Positions 23,299 to 30,049 of a DNA stretch of 35,147 nt are shown here, one piece after another. Made by a program: the position numbers and the translations under genes. Each line of letters starts with the position of its first letter. The stretch's first letter is position 1. The stretch comes from Treponema sp. Lineage in GTDB: Bacteria; Spirochaetota; Spirochaetia; Treponematales; Treponemataceae. The notes below the pieces were generated by a model. That model was not told the origin of the DNA. It saw only the letters and a program-made list of their open reading frames with translations, and ran no database searches. Location of the stretch: NCBI GenBank assembly GCA_024697295.1, contig JAILFZ010000136.1:1-35147 (forward strand), given 5' to 3'.

Positions 23299-24942
23299 TT
23301 AAAAATAGTAAGGGCTGTCGAGCGGAGCCGCGATTCCCATGTTTATATCAAGATAGCCCTTTTTGCGATTTTTTGCATAAATTTCTGCATACAAGGCTGT
23401 ATTATCATTGTTAAAACTGATGTTTTTGATTTCTATCGGATCGCTTTCAGAAAATCCGGATTCATCAGCAATTGAACCACGGATAACTTCGGCAATCTGA
23501 TAACGCTTTCTTCCCTGAGTAACCGCATTGAGTTTCATACCGAAAATCGGTGTAAAAGAAGAAGCAACAATATCGTTTTTATAGAACTGATAGCCCGGAT
23601 TGAGAGGTCTGTCGGTTACATAAACCACAGTTGTCTTGACAGGACCGTCAGTTTCTGAGTAATAAGTTACCTTTACGGTTGATTTTGAAGTAATTCCCAT
23701 CATAACTTTCTGGACATCTTCAAGATTTGAAACCGCAATATCTTCAATCTTTATAATTACGTCTTTTGCGCGTAACCCTGCCCTGAAGGCACATCCGCCC
23801 GGCATAACATAATTGAGTTCAACGCCGTTGTCCTTGAGACCGACTTTGTGGGTACGACCGTTTGATTCCATCCATGAGTGTTCAAATTTTCCGCCGTTAA
23901 TCAGAACCGGAAGTTCAGCCTTCAGGTATTCAACAGGAATGGCAAAATTCAAGCCCGAATACTGGAGCATTCCGGCAAATACAACCGCCTGAACAGCCCC
24001 CTTTTCATCAACACACGGGCCGCCGCTGTTACCTGAGTTTACAGCCGCATCAATCTGCATAACCGGTCCCGCACTGAACAAAACCCTGTCGCGTGCACTT
24101 ACGATTCCGCTGGTGAGTGTGCGCTCAAGGCCGATTGGAGAGCCGATACAATAAATCTTATCGCCTACATCAAGGTTGTTGCTTGAACCGAGAGCAAATA
24201 CATAAGGCGCGTCAATTTCGGCCTTTAACACAGCAAGGTCAACTACACTGTCCCAGCCAATAACTTTGGCAGGAATACGGGTTTCGCTGTCCTGCGCAAG
24301 TTTTACATATAAGCGGGCGTAACCTTCGTATTTTGGATTTACAAGGTCTGCAATTACGTGATGGTTTGTTACGATGTAACCGTCTTTGGAAATAAAAAAT
24401 CCTGAACCGATAACGCGGTCTGCATAACCCATTCCGTTTTCTACTTTGATTCCCTTATCAACCCAGACAGTTACAGTTCCGTCAATGAGCTGTGATACTT
24501 TAAAATCCGTGCTCTTTGTCGACTCAAAACCTTTTACTTTTTTATTGCACAATTCTTCAAGCCGGGCACTTGATTTTGCAAGGGTTTTTGCACGTTCGTC
24601 ATTCAAGTCTTCGAGAGCTTTTGCCATGCGTTTTGAAGTAAAATAGTTTTCTTCTTCGAGGGCCTTGTTGTACTGTTCGATGAGTTTTGCTCCCATCAAG
24701 TCCACAGTTGCCCTGTCGTTTAACAAAGTTGAACGCCAGTAGGCTTTTACGATGTCCTGTTCTGCAATCTGGTTGATTCGTTTGATTTCTTCACGGCGGA
24801 CATCTTCCAGGGTGTAATCCGGCTGTTCAAAAACTTCGACCGTTTCATCAGATGATTTGCAGGCAGTAAGTGTCATGGTCTGGGCAAGGCTCAGGGCCAG
24901 CACAGAAAGCAATAATGTAGTTTTAATTTTATTTGTATTCAT
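23299..24942 (-). CDS. HtrA/DegP-like S1C serine protease lipoprotein with PDZ domain
   Basis: The 547-residue protein starts with a lipoprotein signal (lipobox LTAC near residue 28). A helical region follows (about 45-150), then a trypsin-like domain with the full triad: His in IVTNHHVIAD, Asp in SVVDLAVLKAE and Ser in AAVNSGNSGGPC. A PDZ domain comes next (GVELNYVMPGGCAFRAGLRA, VIIKIEDIAVSNLEDVQKVM). The C-terminal 100 residues are unassigned. HtrA proteases degrade or refold damaged envelope proteins. I chose ATG 24942; TTG 24948 is also possible. The start overlaps the TPR gene's end by 14 bases. The long helical insert before the protease domain is unusual for HtrA and may mediate oligomerisation or partner binding. 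Confidence 0.9.
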   Translation of the reverse strand: MNTNKIKTTLLLSVLALSLAQTMTLTACKSSDETVEVFEQPDYTLEDVRREEIKRINQIAEQDIVKAYWRSTLLNDRATVDLMGAKLIEQYNKALEEENYFTSKRMAKALEDLNDERAKTLAKSSARLEELCNKKVKGFESTKSTDFKVSQLIDGTVTVWVDKGIKVENGMGYADRVIGSGFFISKDGYIVTNHHVIADLVNPKYEGYARLYVKLAQDSETRIPAKVIGWDSVVDLAVLKAEIDAPYVFALGSSNNLDVGDKIYCIGSPIGLERTLTSGIVSARDRVLFSAGPVMQIDAAVNSGNSGGPCVDEKGAVQAVVFAGMLQYSGLNFAIPVEYLKAELPVLINGGKFEHSWMESNGRTHKVGLKDNGVELNYVMPGGCAFRAGLRAKDVIIKIEDIAVSNLEDVQKVMMGITSKSTVKVTYYSETDGPVKTTVVYVTDRPLNPGYQFYKNDIVASSFTPIFGMKLNAVTQGRKRYQIAEVIRGSIADESGFSESDPIEIKNISFNNDNTALYAEIYAKNRKKGYLDINMGIAAPLDSPYYF

Positions 24943-27031
24943 CTTCAATTTTTTCCATAATTACCGGAGAACTCGGCAAAACCTGTCCAAAGACATATTT
25001 TCCGATTCGCACGGCAAGCATTCGGTTGATATCAGTCTCAACTATACTACAAACACCTTGAACGGTTCTTTGGTTAACATATTTTAGTATAGTTTTTGCA
25101 TCTTTTTTTGTACCTGCATTACCAACCCAATAAAGTTCTTCGCCTGAGGCCTTAACGACAGGAAGTTCACGCTTTCCGTCAGTAACTTTAACAGGAAGCC
25201 CGTTTTTTAACAAAACGGTTACGAGTGAATTATGAAGCGGTTCATAGAACAATGATTCTTCAAGGAGGGGCCCGTCGTCAGAAACAGGATATTTAACGTA
25301 GCGCACATCCCAGTGACCGTTGCTGTTTAAGTCCCACGAAGAAATCTTTCCGTAACCTTCAGTATATTCTTCCGTAAAGTCAGGAATTGTATCTCCGTTG
25401 CTGTCCACCTGAATCATCTTTACGTAAAATCCAGTTCCACTTTCGCCGTCGCCAAAGAGGTTTGTCATTACCTGAAGTTCGTCCTGTTCAGAAATGTAGT
25501 TCTGCTTCTGGTCCCGGTTGAATCCGTAGGTTTCTACAGTTTCAAAAAGTCCGTCTCCGTCCATGTCCACAGTTCTGAATGCAGGAAGCCCCTGAGAAAA
25601 CTGTGTCTGGGCGTACATTTTTCCGTCCACATAATAGCGGCCAAGCTGTGCCATTCCGTCGAGTACCGATACATGAATAACTGCGTTTTTGCGTTCCTTT
25701 GAAGGAAGTTCGTAACTTGAACAGGCATACAAAAGCTGCTGTCCTGATACATTCTGCACTTTTTCCGGAATTATTGGAACAAAGAATTCAACACCGAGGT
25801 AATTCTTAAAGTCATTATCAGGATTTATATAAAACGGAGTCCAGTTCAGGGTTTCTGCGACAAGGTTGAATTTAAGCTTGGAAGCATTTCCTTCTCCAAG
25901 ATAAGTCGCCTTTGAAACAGAAGGCCATGAGCCGTATTCAATATCGAGTTCACCTTCGGTCAGATGAACAGAAACTGGAACCCCAAAGTCACATTCACAG
26001 GTCCACTCATTGCGGTCGTCCTGTTCTTTGTCGTAGGAGATTTTCTGCGGGCGTCCGCGGGTGTAATCAACAATCATGTTAAAGGTCAGGTCGCCGTCAG
26101 TATCGATTAAAATCTGACCGTTGTAGGCATTTAAATATTCACCAAACTCGCGGATACAGTCTGGATTTGTAAGGGAACGTGCAAAATCCTTTAATACTTC
26201 AAAATCCACTGATTTGTCAGCAAACTTGTAAAAATAATCAAGTGCCTTTACTTCTTCAATCAGGCCTTCTTTAATTGCGGCGGCCGGATACATAGGTGAT
26301 TTATAAGAGCGTGCGTTAAAAGATTTTAACATGCGCACTTTCTGCTCGCCCGAAGCAAAAAGAGTCGCGTACATTTCAAGTTCAGAGCCGGGATTTTTGT
26401 ACAGCGAAACTAAAGAAATAAAGGAATCGGCGATTTTCTGATTGGCTTCGTTTCTGCCGCCAAGAGCATATTCGTACCTGAAGAACAATTCTGCAAAGCG
26501 TTTGTCGTCAGGATAAATACGGCGTGCTGCGTCAACTTTTTCGCGTGCCTTTTGAATTGAATTTTCATCGTGCAGATTGTAGTAAGACTTTGCACGGATG
26601 TACTCGGCATCGGCAGAATAAATGAACGGGTCTCCGTCAAGTACGGCCAGAGCCTGATCAAATTCCCTTGTAGAAGCAAGAAGGTCAGCATACATTACGC
26701 GGGCGCTTTCCCTGTTGTAATCCACCCACTGCCCCTGAGTCAGCGACTTTACGAGCAGAGGCATTATTTTATATTTTGGATAGTTTAAGTTTAAGTCAGA
26801 AACAGCATTAATGTACCAGAGGTCAGCTATTGAATCATCATAAGCAAGCCCGATTTTGGCGTTGGACTTTGCTTCTTCCCATTTTTTGTCGGCCGCATAC
26901 TGCTCAGACAGTTTGAGATAACGTACGGCTGTCTTTTTATTTGCAACCGAAGCGGATTGAGATACAACCGGCAAAACACCGGCAAACGAGGTAAAAAAAC
27001 ACAATAAGGCAAAGACTTTTCTTAATTGCAT
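24929..27031 (-). CDS. Exported TPR protein with calcium-binding-type loops
   Basis: The 700-residue protein is not a named family to me. It has a signal peptide (LRKVFALLCFFTSFAGVLPV) and TPR-like helices (about residues 34-200: AVRYLKLSEQYAADKKWEEA, ADLLASTREFDQALAVLDGD). A long beta-rich part follows (about 300-690). Inside it are Asp-rich loops of EF-hand/FG-GAP type: DTDGDLTFN (310), DMDGDGLFETVE (489), DSNGDTIPDF (543) and DLNSNGHWDVRY (567). These suggest Ca2+ binding outside the cytoplasm. The next genes are an HtrA-like protease and lepA, so it may be a partner or scaffold for the protease. ATG 27031 has a weak ribosome site and a TAGAAT box 6 bases upstream. Confidence 0.82.
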   Translation of the reverse strand: MQLRKVFALLCFFTSFAGVLPVVSQSASVANKKTAVRYLKLSEQYAADKKWEEAKSNAKIGLAYDDSIADLWYINAVSDLNLNYPKYKIMPLLVKSLTQGQWVDYNRESARVMYADLLASTREFDQALAVLDGDPFIYSADAEYIRAKSYYNLHDENSIQKAREKVDAARRIYPDDKRFAELFFRYEYALGGRNEANQKIADSFISLVSLYKNPGSELEMYATLFASGEQKVRMLKSFNARSYKSPMYPAAAIKEGLIEEVKALDYFYKFADKSVDFEVLKDFARSLTNPDCIREFGEYLNAYNGQILIDTDGDLTFNMIVDYTRGRPQKISYDKEQDDRNEWTCECDFGVPVSVHLTEGELDIEYGSWPSVSKATYLGEGNASKLKFNLVAETLNWTPFYINPDNDFKNYLGVEFFVPIIPEKVQNVSGQQLLYACSSYELPSKERKNAVIHVSVLDGMAQLGRYYVDGKMYAQTQFSQGLPAFRTVDMDGDGLFETVETYGFNRDQKQNYISEQDELQVMTNLFGDGESGTGFYVKMIQVDSNGDTIPDFTEEYTEGYGKISSWDLNSNGHWDVRYVKYPVSDDGPLLEESLFYEPLHNSLVTVLLKNGLPVKVTDGKRELPVVKASGEELYWVGNAGTKKDAKTILKYVNQRTVQGVCSIVETDINRMLAVRIGKYVFGQVLPSSPVIMEKIEDEYK

Positions 27032-27057
27032 ATTCTTATTCTACAATGTTTTAAAGC

Positions 27058-27088
27058 AAAAAAAAAGTCCCCTGTAAAGGAGACTTTT
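27058..27088 (-). terminator. Intrinsic terminator after rplY
   Basis: An 11-bp stem with one mismatch (27078-27088 with 27063-27073, 4-base loop) runs directly into a T-tract on the minus strand (27066-27058). It separates the rplY transcript from the TPR-HtrA-lepA genes, whose promoter must lie in the 27-44 bases that follow. Confidence 0.85.
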
Positions 27089-27111
27089 GTTCACTAACTG
27101 TAAAGTTAATC

Positions 27112-27663
27112 CTAGCGAGCTGGAGCTACGCTGATAACTTCTGATTCAGCTGGTGTAAGGATAGTTACGTTTTTACCGAGATCAATGTCTTTTACGCGGA
27201 AAATATCACCAATGTTGATTGGAGATACGTCAACTACAACGCGTACAGGAAGATCTTTTGGCAAAGCCTTAACTTTGATTTCCGGAACGTGCTTAACCAT
27301 GAATCCGCCCTTGAGAACACCGGCAGCAGTACCTGTGTACTGGAGCTTGTATTTGCGAACTACAGGCTTTTTGTTAGAAACTGCGAAGAAATCTGCGTGA
27401 AGTACAGAATCAGTGATGATATCATATTCTGTATCGCGGATAAATGCGTCGCAAGACTTTCCGTCTACGTTAAGGGTGATCAAAGATGTGGCAGTGATTG
27501 AACGCCATACTTTGTTAAACTGAACTGCATCAACATCTACTGATACAGCCTTTCCTTCTTCGTCATACACAACAGCAGGAATACGTCCGGCAGCGCGAAG
27601 AGCTTTTGCTGCTTTTTTACCAGTTTCCTTGCGTGTTTTTGCATCAACTACTAACTGTTCCAT
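27112..27663 (-). CDS. rplY: Ribosomal protein bL25, Ctc form
   Basis: The 183-residue protein has the 5S rRNA-binding L25 domain (residues 1-95; TRKETGKKAAKALRAAGRIP, then AVVYDEEGKAVSVDVDAVQF and FIRDTEYDIITDSVLHADFF) and the Ctc/TL5 C-terminal domain (about 96-183; GTAAGVLKGGFMVKHVPEIK, LPVRVVVDVSPINIGD). This longer form is usual outside enteric bacteria. It lies downstream of spoVG and tRNA-Gln, as in the ispE-spoVG-ctc neighbourhood of Firmicutes and Borrelia. AAGGAG at 27678-27673 is the ribosome site. A clear terminator follows. Confidence 0.96.
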   Translation of the reverse strand: MEQLVVDAKTRKETGKKAAKALRAAGRIPAVVYDEEGKAVSVDVDAVQFNKVWRSITATSLITLNVDGKSCDAFIRDTEYDIITDSVLHADFFAVSNKKPVVRKYKLQYTGTAAGVLKGGFMVKHVPEIKVKALPKDLPVRVVVDVSPINIGDIFRVKDIDLGKNVTILTPAESEVISVAPAR

Positions 27664-27731
27664 TTTATAGAACTCCTTTAATTTTGAGCGGTCATCTAAA
27701 ACTAGAGTTTAGCCGGCCTCTCTTAATCTAT

Positions 27732-27769
27732 CCCCCACACGGGGAACCCCACGTACAACGTATGCGGGG
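27732..27769 (-). other. Tandem hairpins between tRNA-Gln and rplY
   Basis: On the minus strand, bases 27769-27747 fold as CCCCGCATAC/GTACGTGGGG around a 3-base loop (one mismatch, one G-U). Directly after, CCCC (27744-27741) can pair with GGGG (27735-27732). There is no T-run, so these are not simple terminators. They may guide tRNA 3' processing or act in the rplY leader. Confidence 0.4.
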
Positions 27770-27775
27770 TGAATG

Positions 27776-27848
27776 CTGGGACGACAGGATTCGAACCTGT
27801 GGAATACCGGCACCAAAAGCCGGGGGCTTACCGCTTGCCGACGTCCCA
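27776..27848 (-). tRNA. tRNA-Gln (anticodon TTG)
   Basis: The acceptor stem pairs TGGGACG (27848-27842) with CGTCCCA (27783-27777), the weak U1-A72 first pair being typical of tRNA-Gln, with discriminator G. The anticodon stem CCGGC/GCCGG encloses TTTTGGT, anticodon TTG. The T-arm ACAGG/CCTGT with TTCGAAT is standard. CCA is not encoded. It sits 15 bases after spoVG on the same strand, so it is probably cut from an mRNA. Confidence 0.96.
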
Positions 27849-27863
27849 ATAAAAACAGTTTAA

Positions 27864-28148
27864 CTAATCCTCACCGCTTCCGTCATCTTCTATGACATGT
27901 CCTGCATTGTATTCGGCAAGAATTTTATCCTGCAATGCTGTTCTGAATTCAGGGCTGATGGGATGTGCAACATCCTTAAATTCGCCACTGGCAGTCTTTC
28001 GACTTGGCATTGCAATAAACAGGCCTGCTTTACCTTCAATAATTTTTACATTATGAACAACAAAACAGCCGTCAAATGTTACTGTAACGTAAGCCTTGAG
28101 CTTACCTTCAGCCGCTACTTTTCTGATACGCAGTTCTGATACTTCCAT
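27864..28148 (-). CDS. spoVG: SpoVG family RNA/DNA-binding regulator
   Basis: The 94-residue protein begins MEVSELRIRKV and contains LKAYVTVTFDGCFVVHNVKI, GLFIAMPSRKTASGEFKDVA and HPISPEFRTALQDKIL, which together are the SpoVG signature. Despite its sporulation name it is widespread in non-sporulating bacteria. In Borrelia SpoVG binds nucleic acids and affects gene expression. The C-terminus is acidic (EDDGSGED). GGAGG lies ahead of ATG 28148. It is between ispE and tRNA-Gln, a conserved arrangement, and likely co-transcribed with both. Confidence 0.96.
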   Translation of the reverse strand: MEVSELRIRKVAAEGKLKAYVTVTFDGCFVVHNVKIIEGKAGLFIAMPSRKTASGEFKDVAHPISPEFRTALQDKILAEYNAGHVIEDDGSGED

Positions 28149-28216
28149 ACAAGTAAATCCTCCGCTGCAAAATACACCGACTCAAATCACGCTTAAAGCC
28201 TTGACATCGTCGTTTT

Positions 28217-28237
28217 GAGGATTTGTACTAAACCCTC
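28217..28237 (-). other. Hairpin between ispE and spoVG
   Basis: GAGGGTTT and AAATCCTC form an 8-bp stem (one G-U) with a 5-base loop, 8 bases beyond the ispE stop. No T-run follows, so it is more likely an mRNA processing or stability element than a terminator. Confidence 0.4.
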
Positions 28238-28244
28238 ATTATGT

Positions 28245-29117
28245 TCAAGTCACCAATACGCAGTGACTCCAACTTTTGTGTAACTGCTCATAGGCTTTTT
28301 TTGCAGATTGTTCTGATTCATAAACACCAAATACAGTTGCGCCCGAGCCAGACATGTCTGACCATAAAGCACCGCTTTTTCTGATGTCTTCCAGTGCATC
28401 GCCTATCACAGCATACTTTTGCACAAGTACGGATGTAAAAGTGTTTGCGAATGTCCAGTCCTTTACAGGACGGTTGTAGACAGCCTCCAATTCCGAAATT
28501 TTTGGGCAGATTACTTTCTGATTATTTGAATAAGCTTTATCCACAAGTTCATATGCTTCTTTTGTTGAACTATGAACTCCGGGAAAGACAAGAACAAAAA
28601 ACAAATCGTTTCTCGGTCTTATCGGCTTAACAAACTCACCCCTTCCGGTTACTATTGCAGACCCCGTCTTACCTTCACTTTCTCCGCTGTGCAGAAAGAA
28701 AAATACATCGCTACCGACTTGGGAAGCAACACCGTCCGCAAGACTGTCTGTAAGTTTCACACCAGTAAGATAAGCAAGAGCCTTTAGAAAGTATGCGGCA
28801 TCAGCTGAGCCGCCACCCAGTCCGCCACCTGAAGGAATACGCTTTGTGAGATTAACCTTAACCCCGGCCGTGCATCCTGTCAGCTGACAAAAAGCTTTGT
28901 ATGTCGAAGAAATTGTATTATTCAGGGGAAGATCTAATTCTTCACAAGTTATACAACAAGAGTTTTGTTTTTCGTCCAACAGAACAGAAATTGTGTCACA
29001 AAGATTAATTGTCTGAAAAATACTCTCGATATTATGGTATCCATCTGCCCGCTTAGGTAGTACATTGAGTCCCAGATTAACTTTAGCAGGCACTTGAACC
29101 GTAATACCGCTCAACAT
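28245..29117 (-). CDS. ispE: 4-diphosphocytidyl-2-C-methyl-D-erythritol kinase
   Basis: The 290-residue GHMP kinase phosphorylates CDP-methylerythritol, the fourth step of the MEP isoprenoid pathway. Typical features are VQVPAKVNLGLNVLPKRADG then YHNIESIFQTIN at the N-terminus, the ATP loop IPSGGGLGGGSADAAYFL, SQVGSDVFFFLHSG and the C-terminal SDMSGSGATVFGVY. Length is normal. The ATG at 29117 lacks a Shine-Dalgarno sequence and lies 11 bases from a good -10 box, so the leader would be about 5 bases. spoVG follows 96 bases later. This gene order is conserved in Firmicutes. Confidence 0.96.
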   Translation of the reverse strand: MLSGITVQVPAKVNLGLNVLPKRADGYHNIESIFQTINLCDTISVLLDEKQNSCCITCEELDLPLNNTISSTYKAFCQLTGCTAGVKVNLTKRIPSGGGLGGGSADAAYFLKALAYLTGVKLTDSLADGVASQVGSDVFFFLHSGESEGKTGSAIVTGRGEFVKPIRPRNDLFFVLVFPGVHSSTKEAYELVDKAYSNNQKVICPKISELEAVYNRPVKDWTFANTFTSVLVQKYAVIGDALEDIRKSGALWSDMSGSGATVFGVYESEQSAKKAYEQLHKSWSHCVLVT

Positions 29118-29128
29118 ATTTAGAGTAT

Positions 29129-29156
29129 TTTATACAAATTCACGTTATAAAGTCAA
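29129..29156 (-). promoter_or_regulatory. Sigma70-type promoter for ispE
   Basis: On the minus strand TTGACT (29156-29151), 16-base spacer, TATAAA (29134-29129). The start codon is 11 bases downstream of the -10 box and no ribosome site fits between them. Confidence 0.6.
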
Positions 29157-29277
29157 TTGAGTTTTTGCTGATTTTTCAAGAAAATTTCTATGTATAGAAA
29201 CAAAAAAATGAGTATTTTTTATAAATTTAAACAGGCTGCCATAATTAGAATTTATACAAAAAAAGTCATAAATTCGA

Positions 29278-29306
29278 TTGATTAAAAGGCTGTAAAAATT
29301 TATTAT
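29278..29306 (+). promoter_or_regulatory. Sigma70-type promoter for the small acidic protein
   Basis: TTGATT (29278-29283), 17-base spacer, TATTAT (29301-29306). Transcription would start near 29313, giving a leader of about 26 bases that contains GAGGAAGGGA at 29327-29336, a strong ribosome site. Confidence 0.65.
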
Positions 29307-29338
29307 CAAATTGCGCGTAAAGCGAGAGGAAGGGAACG

Positions 29339-29590
29339 ATGTTCAATTTGAGTGAATTGTTGGATGGTCCGTTCGAAGGTTCCGGCTTTTCGTATGTTGA
29401 TGAATACAATGACGACATTTCTGATTCAGAAGATGAATCAGTGTTCGAAGAAGATTCATTGAACGATTTCGAAAATGACGAACTTCTGGACGAATTTTTT
29501 GATGATGAACTTGATGATTCAGTCGATGAAAGTGCAGCCGACGAATCAAATTCGGACAACAGTTTTAACGACGACTTTGACGAAATGTAA
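29339..29590 (+). CDS. Highly acidic small protein with no basic residues
   Basis: The 83-residue protein is not recognised. It contains 20 Asp and 14 Glu (41 percent) and no Lys, Arg, His, Cys, Trp, Thr or Gln. Most of the rest is Ser, Asn, Phe and Leu. The N-terminal 20 residues (MFNLSELLDGPFEGSGFSYV) are less charged and could form a small hydrophobic patch; the remainder is probably disordered or folds on binding cations or a basic partner. There is no signal peptide or membrane span. It stands alone, divergent from ispE and convergent with rsfS, with a good promoter, strong ribosome site and its own terminator. This argues for real, substantial expression. Roles such as a ribosome- or DNA-mimic or cation buffer are speculation. 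Confidence 0.8.
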   Translation: MFNLSELLDGPFEGSGFSYVDEYNDDISDSEDESVFEEDSLNDFENDELLDEFFDDELDDSVDESAADESNSDNSFNDDFDEM

Positions 29591-29602
29591 TTGCCGTAAG
29601 TT

Positions 29603-29623
29603 TTAATTGTTTAAAACAATTAA
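29603..29623. repeat. 10-bp AT-rich inverted repeat after the acidic-protein gene
   Basis: TTAATTGTTT and AAACAATTAA are perfect inverted copies around a single A, 12 bases beyond the stop codon and just before the terminator. It could help end or protect transcripts arriving from either side (the acidic gene or convergent rsfS). Confidence 0.5.
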
Positions 29624-29677
29624 GGGAAGCAGGAAAATATGGAACACACACATATTTTCCGGCCTCCCCTTTTTTTT
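29624..29677 (+). terminator. Intrinsic terminator of the acidic-protein gene
   Basis: A long stem pairs 29624-29641 with 29651-29668 (8 perfect base pairs at the loop end and 4 at the base, with internal mismatches), loop of 9 bases, followed by CTTTTTTTT to 29677. It ends 4 bases before the convergent rsfS stop. Confidence 0.8.
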
Positions 29678-29680
29678 GCC

Positions 29681-30049
29681 CTAAGCAGCAGGTTCGCCCT
29701 TGATGAACTTTCCGGCGTGCCAGAGTTTTTCCAGTTCATAAAAGCGTCTTGCGTCCTCAGACATCAGGTGAACTACAACCGGTCCGATGTCAATAAGGTT
29801 CCAGTCATCACCACCGCTGGTTTTATTATGTGTCAGGTGAATCTGCATATCGTTCGCCTTTACATAATCTTTTATCTGTTTTGCAATTCCCTGCCAGTGT
29901 GCTGAACTGTGAATCGTTACGATTACAAAATAATCAGTCCAGCTGTTAAGTTTGGAAACATCAATTACACAAACATTTTCGCCTTTGCTGTCTTCGCAAA
30001 GCTGGGCAAGTTCAAGAGCATTCTGCTCAGCTGTTTTAGATTCTGCCAT
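29681..30049 (-). CDS. rsfS: Ribosomal silencing factor RsfS (Iojap family)
   Basis: The 122-residue protein has the conserved core NVCVIDVSKLNSWTDYFVIV, IAKQIKDYVKAN, GDDWNLIDIGPVVVHLMSED and RRFYELEKLW. RsfS binds L14 on the 50S subunit and blocks joining to 30S when nutrients are scarce. Length is normal. The gene ends the rplU-to-rsfS run; its ATG shares one base with the stop of the LCP gene. Obg-NadD-YqeK-(LCP)-RsfS is a common bacterial order. Confidence 0.95.
   Translation of the reverse strand: MAESKTAEQNALELAQLCEDSKGENVCVIDVSKLNSWTDYFVIVTIHSSAHWQGIAKQIKDYVKANDMQIHLTHNKTSGGDDWNLIDIGPVVVHLMSEDARRFYELEKLWHAGKFIKGEPAA

Noticed and set aside
27606-27863. 85-codon plus-strand open frame across tRNA-Gln
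   Set aside because: It spans the complement of tRNA-Gln and the rplY start, and its peptide DDRIRTCG-type segment is just the translated T-arm.
29266-29559. Serine-rich 97-codon open frame opposite the acidic-protein gene
   Set aside because: It mirrors the Asp/Glu/Ser codons of the plus-strand gene, has no ribosome site and ends inside the promoter region. The plus-strand gene has a promoter, ribosome site and terminator.
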